A DNA stretch of 64,000 nucleotides from positions 248,001 through 312,000 of the forward strand of contig CAKKTE020000328.1 of NCBI GenBank assembly GCA_920105625.2. Reading direction: 5' to 3'. Position numbers and translations under genes: made by a program. The DNA comes from Clusia tigrina (lineage: Eukaryota; Arthropoda; Insecta; Diptera; Clusiidae). Below, piece after piece: positions 37,116 to 51,200 of the stretch. Numbering within the stretch: the first letter of the stretch is position 1; every line of letters starts with the position of its first letter. Under the pieces are notes generated by a model. It made no database searches, had not been told where the DNA came from, and saw only the letters and a list, made by a program, of their open reading frames with translations.

Positions 37116-39290
37116 GCCATTTGAACTTTTATCAGTGTTTGATTTGGGACTCAAGGGTAGCATAGCTTTGAGCGATAGCTTAAATTGACAAGAGGCTCGA
37201 GTACTTTATTGTTACAAAATTTCAAGGTTTTATGACGCTCCAGTAAAAAGTTACAAGCATTTGTATGTTGCAAACTTTGATAGGTGTAGGACGTACCGTA
37301 TAGAAGCTAGGGCCATTTGAAGTTTTATCAGTGTTTGATTTGGGACTCAAGGGTAGCATAGCTTTCAGCGATAGGTTAAATTGACAAGAGGCTCGAGTAC
37401 TTTATTGTTACAAAATTTCAAGGTTTTATGACGCTCCAGTAAAAAGTTACAAGCATTTGAATGCTGCAAACTTTGATAGGTGTAGGACCTACCGTATAGA
37501 AGTTAGGAACATTTGAAGTTTTATCAGTGTTTGATTTGGAACTCAAGGGTAGCATAGCTTTGAGCGATAGCTTAAATTGACAAGAGGCTCGAGGACTTTA
37601 TTGTTACAAAATTTCAAGTTTTTATGACGCTCCAGTAAAAAGTTGCAAGCATCTGTATGTTGCAAACTTTGACAGGTGTAGGACATACCGTATAGAAGTT
37701 AGGGCCATTTGAAGTTTTATCAGTGTTCGATTTGGGATTCAAGGTTAGCATAGCTTCGAGCGATAGCTTAAATTGACAAGAGGCTCGAGTACTTTATTGT
37801 TGCAAAATTTCAAGGTTTTATGACGCTCCAGTAAAAAGTTACAAGTATTTGTATGTTGCAAACTGTAGGACCTACCGTATAGAAGTTAGCGCCATTTGAA
37901 ATTTTATCAGTGTTTGATTTGGGACTAGCATAGCTTTGAGCGATAGCTTAAATTGACAAGAGGCTCGAGTACTTTATTGTTACAAAATTTCAAGGTTTTA
38001 TGACGCTACAGTAAAAATTTACAAGCATTTGTATGTTGCAAACTTTGATAGGTATAGGACGTACCGTGTAGAAGTTAGGGATATTTGAAGTTTTATCAGT
38101 GTTTGATTTGGGACTCAAGGGTAGCATAGCTTTGAGCGATAGCTTAAAATGACAAGAGGCTCGAGTACTTTATTGTTACAAAATTGAAGGTTTTTATGAC
38201 GCTCCAGTAAAAAGTTACAAGTATTTGTATGTTGCAAACTTTGATAGGTGTAGGACGTACCGTATAGAAGTTAGCGCCATTTGAAGTTTTATCAGTGTTC
38301 GATTTGGGACTAGCATAGCTTTGAGCGATAGCTTAAATTGACAAGAGGCTCGAGTACTTTATTGTTACAAAATTTCAAGGTTTTATGACGCTACAGTAAA
38401 AATTTACAAGCATTTGTATGTTGCAAACTTTGATAGGTATAGGACGTACCGTGTAGGAGTTAGGGATATTTGAAGTTTTATCAGTGTTTGATTTGGGATT
38501 CAAGGTTAGCATAGCTTCGAGCGATAGCTTAAATTGACAAGAGGCTCGAGTACTTTATTGTTGCAAAATTTCAAGGTTTTATGACGCTCCAGTAAAAAGT
38601 TACAAGTATTTGTATGTTGCAAACTTTGATAGGTGTAGGACCTACCGTATAGAAGTTAGCGCCATTTGAAATTTTATCAGTGTTTGATTTGGGACTAGCA
38701 TAGCTTTGAGCGATAGCTTAAATTGACAAGAGGCTCGAGTACTTTATTGTTACAAAATTTCAAGGTTTTATGACGCTACAGTAAAAATTTACAAGCATTT
38801 GTATGTTGCAAACTTTGATAGGTATAGGACGTACCGTGTAGAAGTTAGGGATATTTGAAGTTTTATCAGTGTTTGATTTGGGACTCAAGGGTAGCATAGC
38901 TTTGAGCGATAGCTTAAAATGACAAGAGGCTCGAGTACTTTATTGTTACAAAATTGCAGGTTTTTATGACGCTCCAGTAAAAAGTTACAAGTATTTGTAT
39001 GTTGCAAACTTTGATAGGTGTAGGACGTACCGTATAGAAGTTAGCGCCATTTGAAGTTTTATCAGTGTTCGATTTGGGACTAGCATAGCTTTGAGCGATA
39101 GCTTAAATTGACAAGAGGCTCGAGTACTTTATTGTTACAAAATTTCAAGGTTTTATGACGCTACAGTAAAAATTTACAAGCATTTGTATGTTGCAAACTT
39201 TGATAGGTATAGGACGTACCGTGTAGGAGTTAGGGATATTTGACGTTTTATCAGTGTTTGATTTGGGACTCAAGGGTAGCATAGCTTTCA
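37116..39290. repeat. 2,315-bp higher-order unit, copy 2
   Basis: This is the second copy. The intervening sequence at about 36,960-37,115 is not the expected ttgcagg monomer but a gaggac/catctg/gacaggtg monomer matching 35,240-35,390. The duplication therefore arose by exchange between non-equivalent monomers, one around 35,390 and one around 34,800. Confidence 0.85.
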
Positions 39291-39309
39291 GCGATAGGTT
39301 AAATTGACA

Positions 39310-40600
39310 AGAGGCTCGAGTACTTTATTGTTACAAAATTTCAAGGTTTTATGACGCTCCAGTAAAAAGTTACAAGCATTTGAATGCTGCAAACTTTGAT
39401 AGGTGTAGGACCTACCGTATAGAAGTTAGGGCCATTTGAAGTTTTATCAGTGTTTGATTTGGAACTCAAGGGTAGCATAGCTTTGAGCGATAGCTTAAAT
39501 TGACAAGAGGCTCGAGGACTTTATTGTTACAAAATATCAAGTTTTTATGACGCTCCAGTAAAAAGTTGCAAGCATCTGTATGTGGCAAACTTTGATAGGT
39601 GTAGGACGTACCGTATAGAAGTTAGGGCCATTTGAAGTTTTATCAGTGTTCGATTTGGGACTCAAGGTTAGCATAGCTTCGAGCGATAGCTTAAATTGAC
39701 AAGAGGCTCGAGTACTTTATTGTTACAAAATTTCAAGGTTTTATGACGCTCCAGTAAAAAGTTACAAGTATTTGTATATTGCAAACTTTGATAGGTGTAG
39801 GACGTACCGTATAGAAATTAGGGCCATTTGAAGTTTTATCAGTGTTTGATTTGGGACTAGCATAGCTTTGAGCGATAGCTTAAATTGACAAGAGGCTCGA
39901 GTACTTTATTGTTACAAAATTTCAAGGTTTTATGACGCTACAGTAAAAATTTACAAGCATTTGTATGTTGCAAACTTTGATAGGTATAGGACGTACCGTG
40001 TAGAAGTTAGGGATATTTGAAGTTTTATCAGTGTTTGATTTGGGACTCAAGGGTAGCATAGCTTTGAGCGATAGCTTAAATTGACAAGAGGCTCGAGTAC
40101 CTTATTGTTACAAAATTGCAGGTTTTTATGACGCTCCAGTAAAAAGTTACAAGCATTTGTATGTTGCAAACTTTGATAGGTGTAGAACGTACCGTATAGA
40201 AGTTAGGGCCATTTGAACTTTTATCAGTGTTTGATTTGGGACTCAAGGGTAGCATAGCTTTGAGCGATAGCTTATATTGACAAGAGGCTCGAGTACTTTA
40301 TTGTTACAAAATTTCAAGGTTTTATGACGCTCCATTAAAAAGTTACAAGCATTTATATGTTGCAAACTTTGATAGGTGTAGGACGTACCGTATAGAAGCT
40401 AGGGCCATTTGAAGTTTTATCAGTGTTTGATTTGGGACTCAAGGGTAGCATAGCTTTCAGCGATAGGTTAAATTGACAAGAGGCTCGAGTACTTTATTGT
40501 TACAAAATTTCAAGGTTTTATGACGCTCCAGTAAAAAGTTACAAGCATTTGAATGCTGCAAACTTTGATAGGTGTAGGACCTACCGTATAGAAGTTAGGG
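39310..40600. repeat. Block I1, repeated 2,723 bp downstream
   Basis: This matches about 42,033-43,323, with acaaaatatcaag at 39,529 and 42,252. The spacing is 14 monomers with three 7-bp deletions. Differences scattered through the block include gtatattgc, gtaccttattg, gcttatattg and ctccattaaa in this copy. Monomers from about 40,180 onward are also repeated 973 bp later (tgtagaacg at 40,181 and 41,154). Confidence 0.77.
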
Positions 40601-42032
40601 TCATTTGAAGTTTTATCAGTGTTTGATTTGGAACTCAAGGGTAGCATAGCTTCGAGCGATAGCTTAAATTGACAAGAGGTTCGAGTACTTTATTGTTACA
40701 AATTTTCAAGGTTTTATGACGCTCCAGTAAAAAGTTACAAGTATTTGTATGTTGCAAACTTTGATAGGTGTAGGACGTACCGTATAGAAATTAGGGCCAT
40801 TTGAAGTTTTATCAGTGTTTGATTTGGGACTAGCATAGCTTTGAGCGATAGCTTAAATTGACAAGAGGCTCGAGTACTTTATTGTTACAAAATTTCAAGG
40901 TTTTATGACGCTACAGTAAAAATTTACAAGCATTTGTATGTTGCAAACTTTGATAGGTATAGGACGTACCGTGTAGAAGTTAGGGATATTTGAAGTTTTA
41001 TCAGTGTTTGATTTGGGACTCAAGGGTAGCATAGCTTTGAGCGATAGCTTAAATTGACAAGAGGCTCGAGTACTTTATTGTTACAAAATTGCAGGTTTTT
41101 ATGACGCTCCAGTAAAAAGTTACAAGCATTTGTATGTTGCAAACTTTGATAGGTGTAGAACGTACCGTATAGAAGTTAGGGCCATTTGAACTTTTATCAG
41201 TGTTTGATTTGGGACTCAAGGGTAGCATAGCTTTGAGCGATAGCTTAAATTGACAAGAGGCTCGAGTACTTTATTGTTACAAAATTTCAAGGTTTTATGA
41301 CGCTCCAGTAAAAAGTTACAAGCATTTGTATGTTGCAAACTTTGATAGGTGTAGGACGTACCGTATAGAAGCTAGGGCCATTTGAAGTTTTATCAGTGTT
41401 TGATTTGGGACTCAAGGGTAGCATAGCTTTCAGCGATAGGTTAAATTGACAAGAGGCTCGAGTACTTTATTGTTACAAAATTTCAAGGTTTTATGACGCT
41501 CCAGTAAAAAGTTACAAGCATTTGAATGCTGCAAACTTTGATAGGTGTAGGACCTACCGTATTGAAGTTAGGGTCATTTGAAGTTTTATCAGTGTTTGAT
41601 TTGGAACTCAAGGGTAGCATAGCTTTGAGCGATAGCTTAAATTGACAAGAGGCTCGAGGACTTTATTGTTACAAAATTTCAAGTTTTTATGACGCTCCAG
41701 TAAAAAGTTGCAAGCATCTGTATGTTGCAAACTTTGATAGGTGTAGGACATACCGTATAGAAGTTAGGGCCATTTGAAGTTTTATCAGTGTTCGATTTGG
41801 GATTCAAGGTTAGCATAGCTTCGAGCGATAGCTTAAATTGACAAGAGGCTCGACTACTTTATTGTTGCAAAATTTCAAGGTTTTATGACGCTCCAGTAAA
41901 AAGTTACAAGTATTTGTATGTTGCAAACTTTGATAGGTGTAGGACGTACCGTATAGAAGTTAGCGCCATTTGAAATTTTATCAGTGTTTGATTTGGGACT
42001 AGCATAGCTTTGAGCGATAGCTTAAATTGACA

Positions 42033-43323
42033 AGAGGCTCGAGTACTTTATTGTTACAAAATTTCAAGGTTTTATGACGCTCCAGTAAAAAGTTACAAGC
42101 ATTTGAATGCTGCAAACTTTGATAGGTGTAGGACCTACCGTATAGAAGTTAGGGCCATTTGAAGTTTTATCAGTGTTTGATTTGGAACTCAAGGGTAGCA
42201 TAGCTTTGAGCGATAGCTTAAATTGACAAGAGGCTCGAGGACTTTATTGTTACAAAATATCAAGTTTTTATGACGCTCCAGTAAAAAGTTGCAAGCATCT
42301 GTATGTTGCAAACTTTGATAGGTGTAGGACGTACCGTATAGAAGTTAGGGCCATTTGAAGTTTTATCAGTGTTCGATTTGGGACTCAAGGTTAGCATAGC
42401 TTCGAGCGATAGCTTAAATTGACAAGAGGCTCGAGTACTTTATTGTTACAAAATTTCAAGGTTTTATGACGCTCCAGTAAAAAGTTACAAGTATTTGTAT
42501 GTTGCAAACTTTGATAGGTGTAGGACGTACCGTATAGAAATTAGGGCCATTTGAAGTTTTATCAGTGTTTGATTTGGGACTAGCATAGCTTTGAGCGATA
42601 GCTTAAATTGACAAGAGGCTCGAGTACTTTATTGTTACAAAATTTCAAGGTTTTATGACGCTACAGTAAAAATTTACAAGCATTTGTATGTTGCAAACTT
42701 TGATAGGTATAGGACGTACCGTGTAGAAGTTAGGGATATTTGAAGTTTTATCAGTGTTTGATTTGGGACTCAAGGGTAGCATAGCTTTGAGCGATAGCTT
42801 AAATTGACAAGAGGCTCGAGTACTTTATTGTTACAAAATTGCAGGTTTTTATGACGCTCCAGTAAAAAGTTACAAGCATTTGTATGTTGCAAACATTGAT
42901 AGGTGTAGGACGTACCGTATAGAAGTTAGGGCCATTTGAAGTTTTATCAGTGTTTGATTTGGGACTCAAGGGTAGCATAGCTTTGAGCGATAGCTTAAAT
43001 TGACAAGAGGCTCGAGTACTTTATTGTTACAAAATTTCAAGGTTTTATGACGCTCCAGTAAAAAGTTACAAGCATTTGTATGTTGCAAACTTTGATAGGT
43101 GTAGGACGTACCGTATAGAAGCTAGGGCCATTTGAAGTTTTATCAGTGTTTGATTTGGGACTCAAGGGTAGCATAGCTTTCAGCGATAGGTTAAATTGAC
43201 AAGAGGCTCGAGTACTTTATTGTTACAAAATTTCAAGGTTTTATGACGCTCCAGTAAAAAGTTACAAGCATTTGAATGCTGCAAACTTTGATAGGTGTAG
43301 GACCTACCGTATAGAAGTTAGGG
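42033..43323. repeat. Block I2, partner of 39,310-40,600
   Basis: This is the right copy of the 2,723-bp-spaced block. It carries aaacattgataggtg near 42,892 and gaagttttatc where the left copy has gaacttttatc. Confidence 0.75.
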
Positions 43324-44554
43324 CCATTTGAAGTTTTATCAGTGTTTGATTTGGGACTCAAGGTTAGCATAGCTTCGAGCGATAGCTTAAATTGACAAGA
43401 GGCTCGAGTATTTTATTGTTGCAAAATTTCAAGGTTTTAGGACGCTCCAGTAAAAAGTTACAAGTATTTGTATGTTGCAAACTTTGATAGGTGTAGGACG
43501 TACCGTATAGAAGTTAGCGCCATTTGAAGTTTTATCAGTGTTTGATTTGGGACTAGCATATCTTTGAGCGATAGCTTAAATTGACAAGAGGCTCGAGTAC
43601 TTTATTGTTACAAAATTTCAAGGTTTTATGACGCTACAGTAAAAATTTACAAGCATTTGTATGTTGCAAACTTTGATAGGTATAGGACGTACCGTGTAGA
43701 AGTTAGGGATATTTGAAGTTTTATCAGTGTTTGATTTGGGACTCAAGGGTAGCATAGCTTTGAGCGATAGCTTAAATTGACAAGAGGCTCGAGTACTTTA
43801 TTGTTACAAAATTGCAGGTTTTTATGACGCTCCAGTAAAAAGTTACAAGTATTTGTATGTTGCAAACTTTGATAGGTGTAGGACGTACCGTATAGAAGTT
43901 AGCGCCATTTGAAGTTTTATCAGTGTTTGATTTGGGACTAGCATAGCTTTGAGCGATAGCTTAAATTGACAAGAGGCTCGAGTACTTTATTGTTACAAAA
44001 TTTCAAGGTTTTATGACGCTCCAGTAAAAAGTTACAAGCATTTGTATGTTGCAAACTTTGATAGGTGTAGGACGTACCGTATAGAAGTTAGGGCCATTTG
44101 AAGTTTTATCAGTGTTTGATTTGGGACTCAAGGGTAGCATAGCTTTGAGCGATAGCTTAAATTGACAAGAGGCTCGAGTACTTTATTGTTACAAAATTTA
44201 AAGGTTTTATGACGCTCCAGTAAAAAGTTACAAGCATTTGTATGTTGCAAACTTTGATAGGTATAGGACGTACCGTATAGAAGCTAGGGCCATTTGAAGT
44301 TTTATCAGTGTTTGATTTGGGACTCAAGGGTAGCATAGCTTTCAGCGATAGGTTAAATTGACAAGAGGCTCGAGTACTTTATTGTTACAAAATTTCAAGG
44401 TTTTATGACGCTCCAGTAAAAAGTTACAAGCATTTGAATGCTGCAAACTTTGATAGGTGTAGGACCTACCGTATAGAAGTTAGGGCCATTTGAAGTTTTA
44501 TCAGTGTTTGATTTGGAAGTCAAGGGTAGCATAGCTTTGAGCGATAGCTTAAAT

Positions 44555-47500
44555 TGACAAGAGGCTCGAGGACTTTATTGTTACAAAATTTCAAGTTTTT
44601 ATGACGCTCCAGTAAAAAGTTGCAAGCATCTGTATGTTGCAAACTTTGATAGGTGTAGGACGTACCGTATAGAAGTTAGGGCCATTTGAAGTTTTATCAG
44701 TGTTTGATTTGGGACTAGCATAGCTTTGAGCGATAGCTTAAATTGACAAGAGGCTCGAGTACTTTATTGTTACAAAATTTCAAGGTTTTATGACGCTCCA
44801 GTAAAAAGTTACAAGCATTTGTAAGTTGCAAACTTTGATAGGTGTAGGACGTACCGTATAGAAGCTAGGGCCATTTGAAGTTTTATCAGTGTTTGATTTG
44901 GGACTCAAGGGTAGCATAGCTTTCAGCGATAGGTTAAATTGACAAGAGGCTCGAGTACTTTATTGTTACAAAATTTCAAGGTTTTATGACGCTCCAGTAA
45001 AAAGTTACAAGCATTTGAATGCTGCAAACTTTGATAGGTGTAGGACCTACCGTATAGAAGTTAGGGCCATTTGAAGTTTTATCAGTGTTTGATTTGGAAC
45101 TCAAGGGTAGCATAGCTTTGAGCGATAGCTTAAATTGACAAGAGGCTCGAGGACTTTATTGTTACAAAATTTCAAGTTTTTATGACGCTCCAGTAAAAAG
45201 TTGCAAGCATCTGTATGTTGCAAACTTTGATAGGTGTAGGACGTACCGTATAGAAGTTAGGGCCATTTGAAGTTTTATTAGTGTTCGATTTGGGACTCAA
45301 GGTTAGCATAGCTTCGAGCGATAGCTTAAATTCACAAGAGGCTCGAGTATTTTATTGTTGCAAAATTTCAAGGTTTTATGACGCTCCAGTAAAAAGTTAC
45401 AAGTATTTGTATGTTGCAAACTTTGATAGGTGTAGGACGTACCGTATAGAAGTTAGCGCCATTTGAAGTTTTATCAGTGTTTGATTTGGGACTAGCATAG
45501 CTTTGAGCGATAGCTTAAATTGACAAGAGGCTCGAGTACTTTATTGTTACAAAATTTCAAGGTTTTATGACGCTCCAGTAAAAAGTTACAAGCATTTGTA
45601 AGTTGCAAACTTTGATAGGTGTAGGACGTACCGTATAGAAGCTAGGGCCATTTGAAGTTTTATCAGTGTTCGATTTGGGACTCAAGGTTAGCATAGCTTC
45701 GAGCGATAGCTTAAATTGACAAGAGGCTCGAGTACTTTATTGTTACAAAATTTCAAGGTTTTATGACGGTCCAGTAAAAAGTTACAAGTATTTGTATGTT
45801 GCAAACTTTGATAGGTGTAGGACGTACCGTATAGAAATTAGGGCCATTTGAAGTTTTATCAGTGTTTGATTTGGGACTAGCATAGCTTTGAGCGATAGCT
45901 TAAATTGACAAGAGGCTCGAGTACTTTATTGTTACAAAATTTCAAGGTTTTATGACGCTACAGTAAAAATTGACAAGCATTTGTATGTTGCAAACTTTGA
46001 TAGGTATAGGACGTACCGTGTAGAAGTTAGGGATATTTGAAGTTTTATCATTGTTTGATTTGGGACTCAAGGGTAGCATAGCTTTGAGCGATAGCTTAAA
46101 TTGACAAGAGGCTCGAGTACTTTATTGTTACAAAATTGCAGGTTTTTATGACGCTCCAGTAAAAAGTTACAAGCATTTGTATGTTGCAAACTTTGATAGG
46201 TGTAGGACGTACCGTATTGAGTTAGGGCCATTTGAAGTTTTATCAGTGTTTGATTTGGGACTCAAGGGTAGCATAGCTTTGAGCGATAGCTTAAATTGAC
46301 AAGAGGCTCGAGTACTTTATTGTTACAAAATTTCAACGTTTTATGACGCTCCAGTAAAAAGTTACAAGCATTTGTATGTTGCAAACTTTGATAGGTGTAG
46401 GACGTACCGTATAGAAGCTAGGGCCATTTGAAGTTTTATCAGTGTTTGATTTGGGACTCAAGGGTAGCATAGCTTTCAGCGATAGGTTAAATTGACAAGA
46501 GGCTCGAGTACTTTATTGTTACAAAATTTCAAGGTTTTATGACGCTCCAGTAAAAAGTTACAAGCATTTGAATGCTGCAAAATTTGATAGGTGTAGGACC
46601 TACCGTATAGAAGTTAGGGCCATTTGAAGTTTTATCAGTGTTTGATTTGGAACTCAAGGGTAGCATAGCTTTGAGCGATAGCTTAAATTGACAAGAGGCT
46701 CGAGGACTTTATTGTTACAAAATTTCAAGTTTTTATGACGCTCCAGTAAAAAGTTGCAAGCATCTGTATGTTGCAAACTTTGATAGGTGTAGGACGTACC
46801 GTATAGAAGTTAGGGCCATTTGAAGTGTTATCAGTGTTCGATTTTGGACTCAAGGTTAGCATAGCTTCGAGCGATAGCTTAAATTGACAAGAGGCTCGGG
46901 TATTTTATTGTTGCAAAATTTCAAGGTTTTATGACGCTCCAGTAAAAAGTTACAAGTATTTGTATGTTGCAAACTTTGATAGGTATAGGACGTACCGTGT
47001 AGAAGTTAGGGATATTTGAAGTTTTATCAGTGTTTGATTTGGGACTCACGGGTAGCATAGCTTTGAGCGATAGCTTAAATTGACAAGAGGCTCGAGTACT
47101 TTATTGTTAAAAAATTGCAGGTTTTTATGACGCTCCAGTAAAAAGTTACAAGTATTTGTATGTTGCAAACTTTGATAGGTGTAAGACGTACCGTATAGAA
47201 GTTAGCGCCATTTGAAGTTTTATCAGTGTTTGATTTGGGACTAGCATAGCTTTGAGCGATAGCTTAAATTGACAAGAGGCTCGAGTACTTTATTGTTACA
47301 AAATTTCAAGGTTTTATGACGATCCAGTAAAAAGTTACAAGCATTTGTATGTTGCAAACTTTGATAGGTGTAGGACGTACCGTATAGAAGCTAGGGCCAT
47401 TTGAAGTTTTATCAGTGTTTGATTTGGGACTCAAGGGTAGCATAGCTTTCAGCGATAGGTTAAATTGACAAGAGGCTCGAGTACTTTATTGTTACATAAT

Positions 47501-48245
47501 TTCAAGGTTTTATGACGCTCCAGTAAAAAGTTACAAGCATTTGAATGCTGCAAACTTTGATAGGTGTAGGACCTACCGTATAGAAGTTAGGGCCATTTGA
47601 AGTTTTATCAGTGTTTGATTTGGAACTCAAGGGTAGCATAGCTTTGAGCGATAGCTTAAATTGACAAGAGGCTCGAGGACTTTATTGTTACAAAATTTCA
47701 AGTTTTTATGACGCTCCAGTAAAAAGTTGCAAGCATCTGTATGTTGCAAACTTTGATAGGTGTAGGACGTACCGTATAGAAGTTAGGGCCATTTGAAGTT
47801 CTATCAGTGTTCGATTTGGGACTCAAGGTTAGCATAGCTTCGAGCGATAGCTTAAATTCACAAGAGGCTCGAGTATTTTATTGTTGCAAAATTTCAAGGT
47901 TTTATGACGCTCCAGTAAAAAGTTACAAGTATTTGTATGTTGCAAACTTTGATAGGTGTAGGACGTACCGTATAGAAGTTAGCGCCATTTGAAGTTTTAT
48001 CAGTGTTTGATTTGGGACTAGCATAGCTTTGAGCGATAGCTTAAATTGACAAGAGGCTCGAGTACTTTATTGTTACAAAATTTCAAGGTTTTATGACGCT
48101 ACAATAAAAATTTACAAGCATTTGTATGTTGCAAACTTTGATAGGTATAGGACGTACCGTGTAGAAGTTAGGGATATTTGAAGTTTTATCAGTGTTTGAT
48201 TTGGGACTCAAGGGTAGCATAGCTTTGAGCGATAGCTTAAATTGA
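44555..48245. repeat. 3,688-bp, 19-monomer tandem unit, copy 1
   Basis: This is followed directly by a second copy at about 48,246-51,935. Checked pairs 3,688 bp apart include gaggctcgagg (44,561 and 48,249), gtgttcgatttggg (45,278 and 48,966), the one-base-deleted accgtattgagttagg near 46,213, gacggtccag, gggactcacggg, ttaaaaaattgcagg and gacgatccag. Nineteen monomers of 196 bp less five 7-bp deletions and one 1-bp deletion give 3,688. The only differences I noticed are near 47,496 and 47,508 (acataattt and aggttttatg against acaaaattt and aggtgttatg). Confidence 0.9.
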
Positions 48246-51200
48246 CAAGAGGCTCGAGGACTTTATTGTTACAAAATTTCAAGTTTTTATGACGCTCCAG
48301 TAAAAAGTTGCAAGCATCTGTATGTTGCAAACTTTGATAGGTGTAGGACGTACCGTATAGAAGTTAGGGCCATTTGAAGTTTTATCAGTGTTTGATTTGG
48401 GACTAGCATAGCTTTGAGCGATAGCTTAAATTGACAAGAGGCTCGAGTACTTTATTGTTACAAAATTTCAAGGTTTTATGACGCTCCAGTAAAAAGTTAC
48501 AAGCATTTGTAAGTTGCAAACTTTGATAGGTGTAGGACGTACCGTATAGAAGCTAGGGCCATTTGAAGTTTTATCAGTGTTTGATTTGGGACTCAAGGGT
48601 AGCATAGCTTTCAGCGATAGGTTAAATTGACAAGAGGCTCGAGTACTTTATTGTTACAAAATTTCAAGGTTTTATGACGCTCCAGTAAAAAGTTACAAGC
48701 ATTTGAATGCTGCAAACTTTGATAGGTGTAGGACCTACCGTATAGAAGTTAGGGCCATTTGAAGTTTTATCAGTGTTTGATTTGGAACTCAAGGGTAGCA
48801 TAGCTTTGAGCGATAGCTTAAATTGACAAGAGGCTCGAGGACTTTATTGTTACAAAATTTCAAGTTTTTATGACGCTCCAGTAAAAAGTTGCAAGCATCT
48901 GTATGTTGCAAACTTTGATAGGTGTAGGACGTACCGTATAGAAGTTAGGGCCATTTGAAGTTTTATTAGTGTTCGATTTGGGACTCAAGGTTAGCATAGC
49001 TTCGAGCGATAGCTTAAATTCACAAGAGGCTCGAGTATTTTATTGTTGCAAAATTTCAAGGTTTTATGACGCTCCAGTAAAAAGTTACAAGTATTTGTAT
49101 GTTGCAAACTTTGATAGGTGTAGGACGTACCGTATAGAAGTTAGCGCCATTTGAAGTTTTATCAGTGTTTGATTTGGGACTAGCATAGCTTTGAGCGATA
49201 GCTTAAATTGACAAGAGGCTCGAGTACTTTATTGTTACAAAATTTCAAGGTTTTATGACGCTCCAGTAAAAAGTTACAAGCATTTGTAAGTTGCAAACTT
49301 TGATAGGTGTAGGACGTACCGTATAGAAGCTAGGGCCATTTGAAGTTTTATCAGTGTTCGATTTGGGACTCAAGGTTAGCATAGCTTCGAGCGATAGCTT
49401 AAATTGACAAGAGGCTCGAGTACTTTATTGTTACAAAATTTCAAGGTTTTATGACGGTCCAGTAAAAAGTTACAAGTATTTGTATGTTGCAAACTTTGAT
49501 AGGTGTAGGACGTACCGTATAGAAATTAGGGCCATTTGAAGTTTTATCAGTGTTTGATTTGGGACTAGCATAGCTTTGAGCGATAGCTTAAATTGACAAG
49601 AGGCTCGAGTACTTTATTGTTACAAAATTTCAAGGTTTTATGACGCTACAGTAAAAATTGACAAGCATTTGTATGTTGCAAACTTTGATAGGTATAGGAC
49701 GTACCGTGTAGAAGTTAGGGATATTTGAAGTTTTATCATTGTTTGATTTGGGACTCAAGGGTAGCATAGCTTTGAGCGATAGCTTAAATTGACAAGAGGC
49801 TCGAGTACTTTATTGTTACAAAATTGCAGGTTTTTATGACGCTCCAGTAAAAAGTTACAAGCATTTGTATGTTGCAAACTTTGATAGGTGTAGGACGTAC
49901 CGTATTGAGTTAGGGCCATTTGAAGTTTTATCAGTGTTTGATTTGGGACTCAAGGGTAGCATAGCTTTGAGCGATAGCTTAAATTGACAAGAGGCTCGAG
50001 TACTTTATTGTTACAAAATTTCAACGTTTTATGACGCTCCAGTAAAAAGTTACAAGCATTTGTATGTTGCAAACTTTGATAGGTGTAGGACGTACCGTAT
50101 AGAAGCTAGGGCCATTTGAAGTTTTATCAGTGTTTGATTTGGGACTCAAGGGTAGCATAGCTTTCAGCGATAGGTTAAATTGACAAGAGGCTCGAGTACT
50201 TTATTGTTACAAAATTTCAAGGTTTTATGACGCTCCAGTAAAAAGTTACAAGCATTTGAATGCTGCAAAATTTGATAGGTGTAGGACCTACCGTATAGAA
50301 GTTAGGGCCATTTGAAGTTTTATCAGTGTTTGATTTGGAACTCAAGGGTAGCATAGCTTTGAGCGATAGCTTAAATTGACAAGAGGCTCGAGGACTTTAT
50401 TGTTACAAAATTTCAAGTTTTTATGACGCTCCAGTAAAAAGTTGCAAGCATCTGTATGTTGCAAACTTTGATAGGTGTAGGACGTACCGTATAGAAGTTA
50501 GGGCCATTTGAAGTGTTATCAGTGTTCGATTTTGGACTCAAGGTTAGCATAGCTTCGAGCGATAGCTTAAATTGACAAGAGGCTCGGGTATTTTATTGTT
50601 GCAAAATTTCAAGGTTTTATGACGCTCCAGTAAAAAGTTACAAGTATTTGTATGTTGCAAACTTTGATAGGTATAGGACGTACCGTGTAGAAGTTAGGGA
50701 TATTTGAAGTTTTATCAGTGTTTGATTTGGGACTCACGGGTAGCATAGCTTTGAGCGATAGCTTAAATTGACAAGAGGCTCGAGTACTTTATTGTTAAAA
50801 AATTGCAGGTTTTTATGACGCTCCAGTAAAAAGTTACAAGTATTTGTATGTTGCAAACTTTGATAGGTGTAAGACGTACCGTATAGAAGTTAGCGCCATT
50901 TGAAGTTTTATCAGTGTTTGATTTGGGACTAGCATAGCTTTGAGCGATAGCTTAAATTGACAAGAGGCTCGAGTACTTTATTGTTACAAAATTTCAAGGT
51001 TTTATGACGATCCAGTAAAAAGTTACAAGCATTTGTATGTTGCAAACTTTGATAGGTGTAGGACGTACCGTATAGAAGCTAGGGCCATTTGAAGTTTTAT
51101 CAGTGTTTGATTTGGGACTCAAGGGTAGCATAGCTTTCAGCGATAGGTTAAATTGACAAGAGGCTCGAGTACTTTATTGTTACAAAATTTCAAGGTGTTA

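Noticed and set aside
45278..45310. gttcgatttgg resembling a Pol III B box, near tagcatagctt resembling an A box
   Set aside because: The B-like motif lies just before the A-like motif instead of 30-60 bp after it, the gttcga form exists in only some monomers, and no tRNA fold is apparent. This is probably coincidence rather than a tRNA-derived element.
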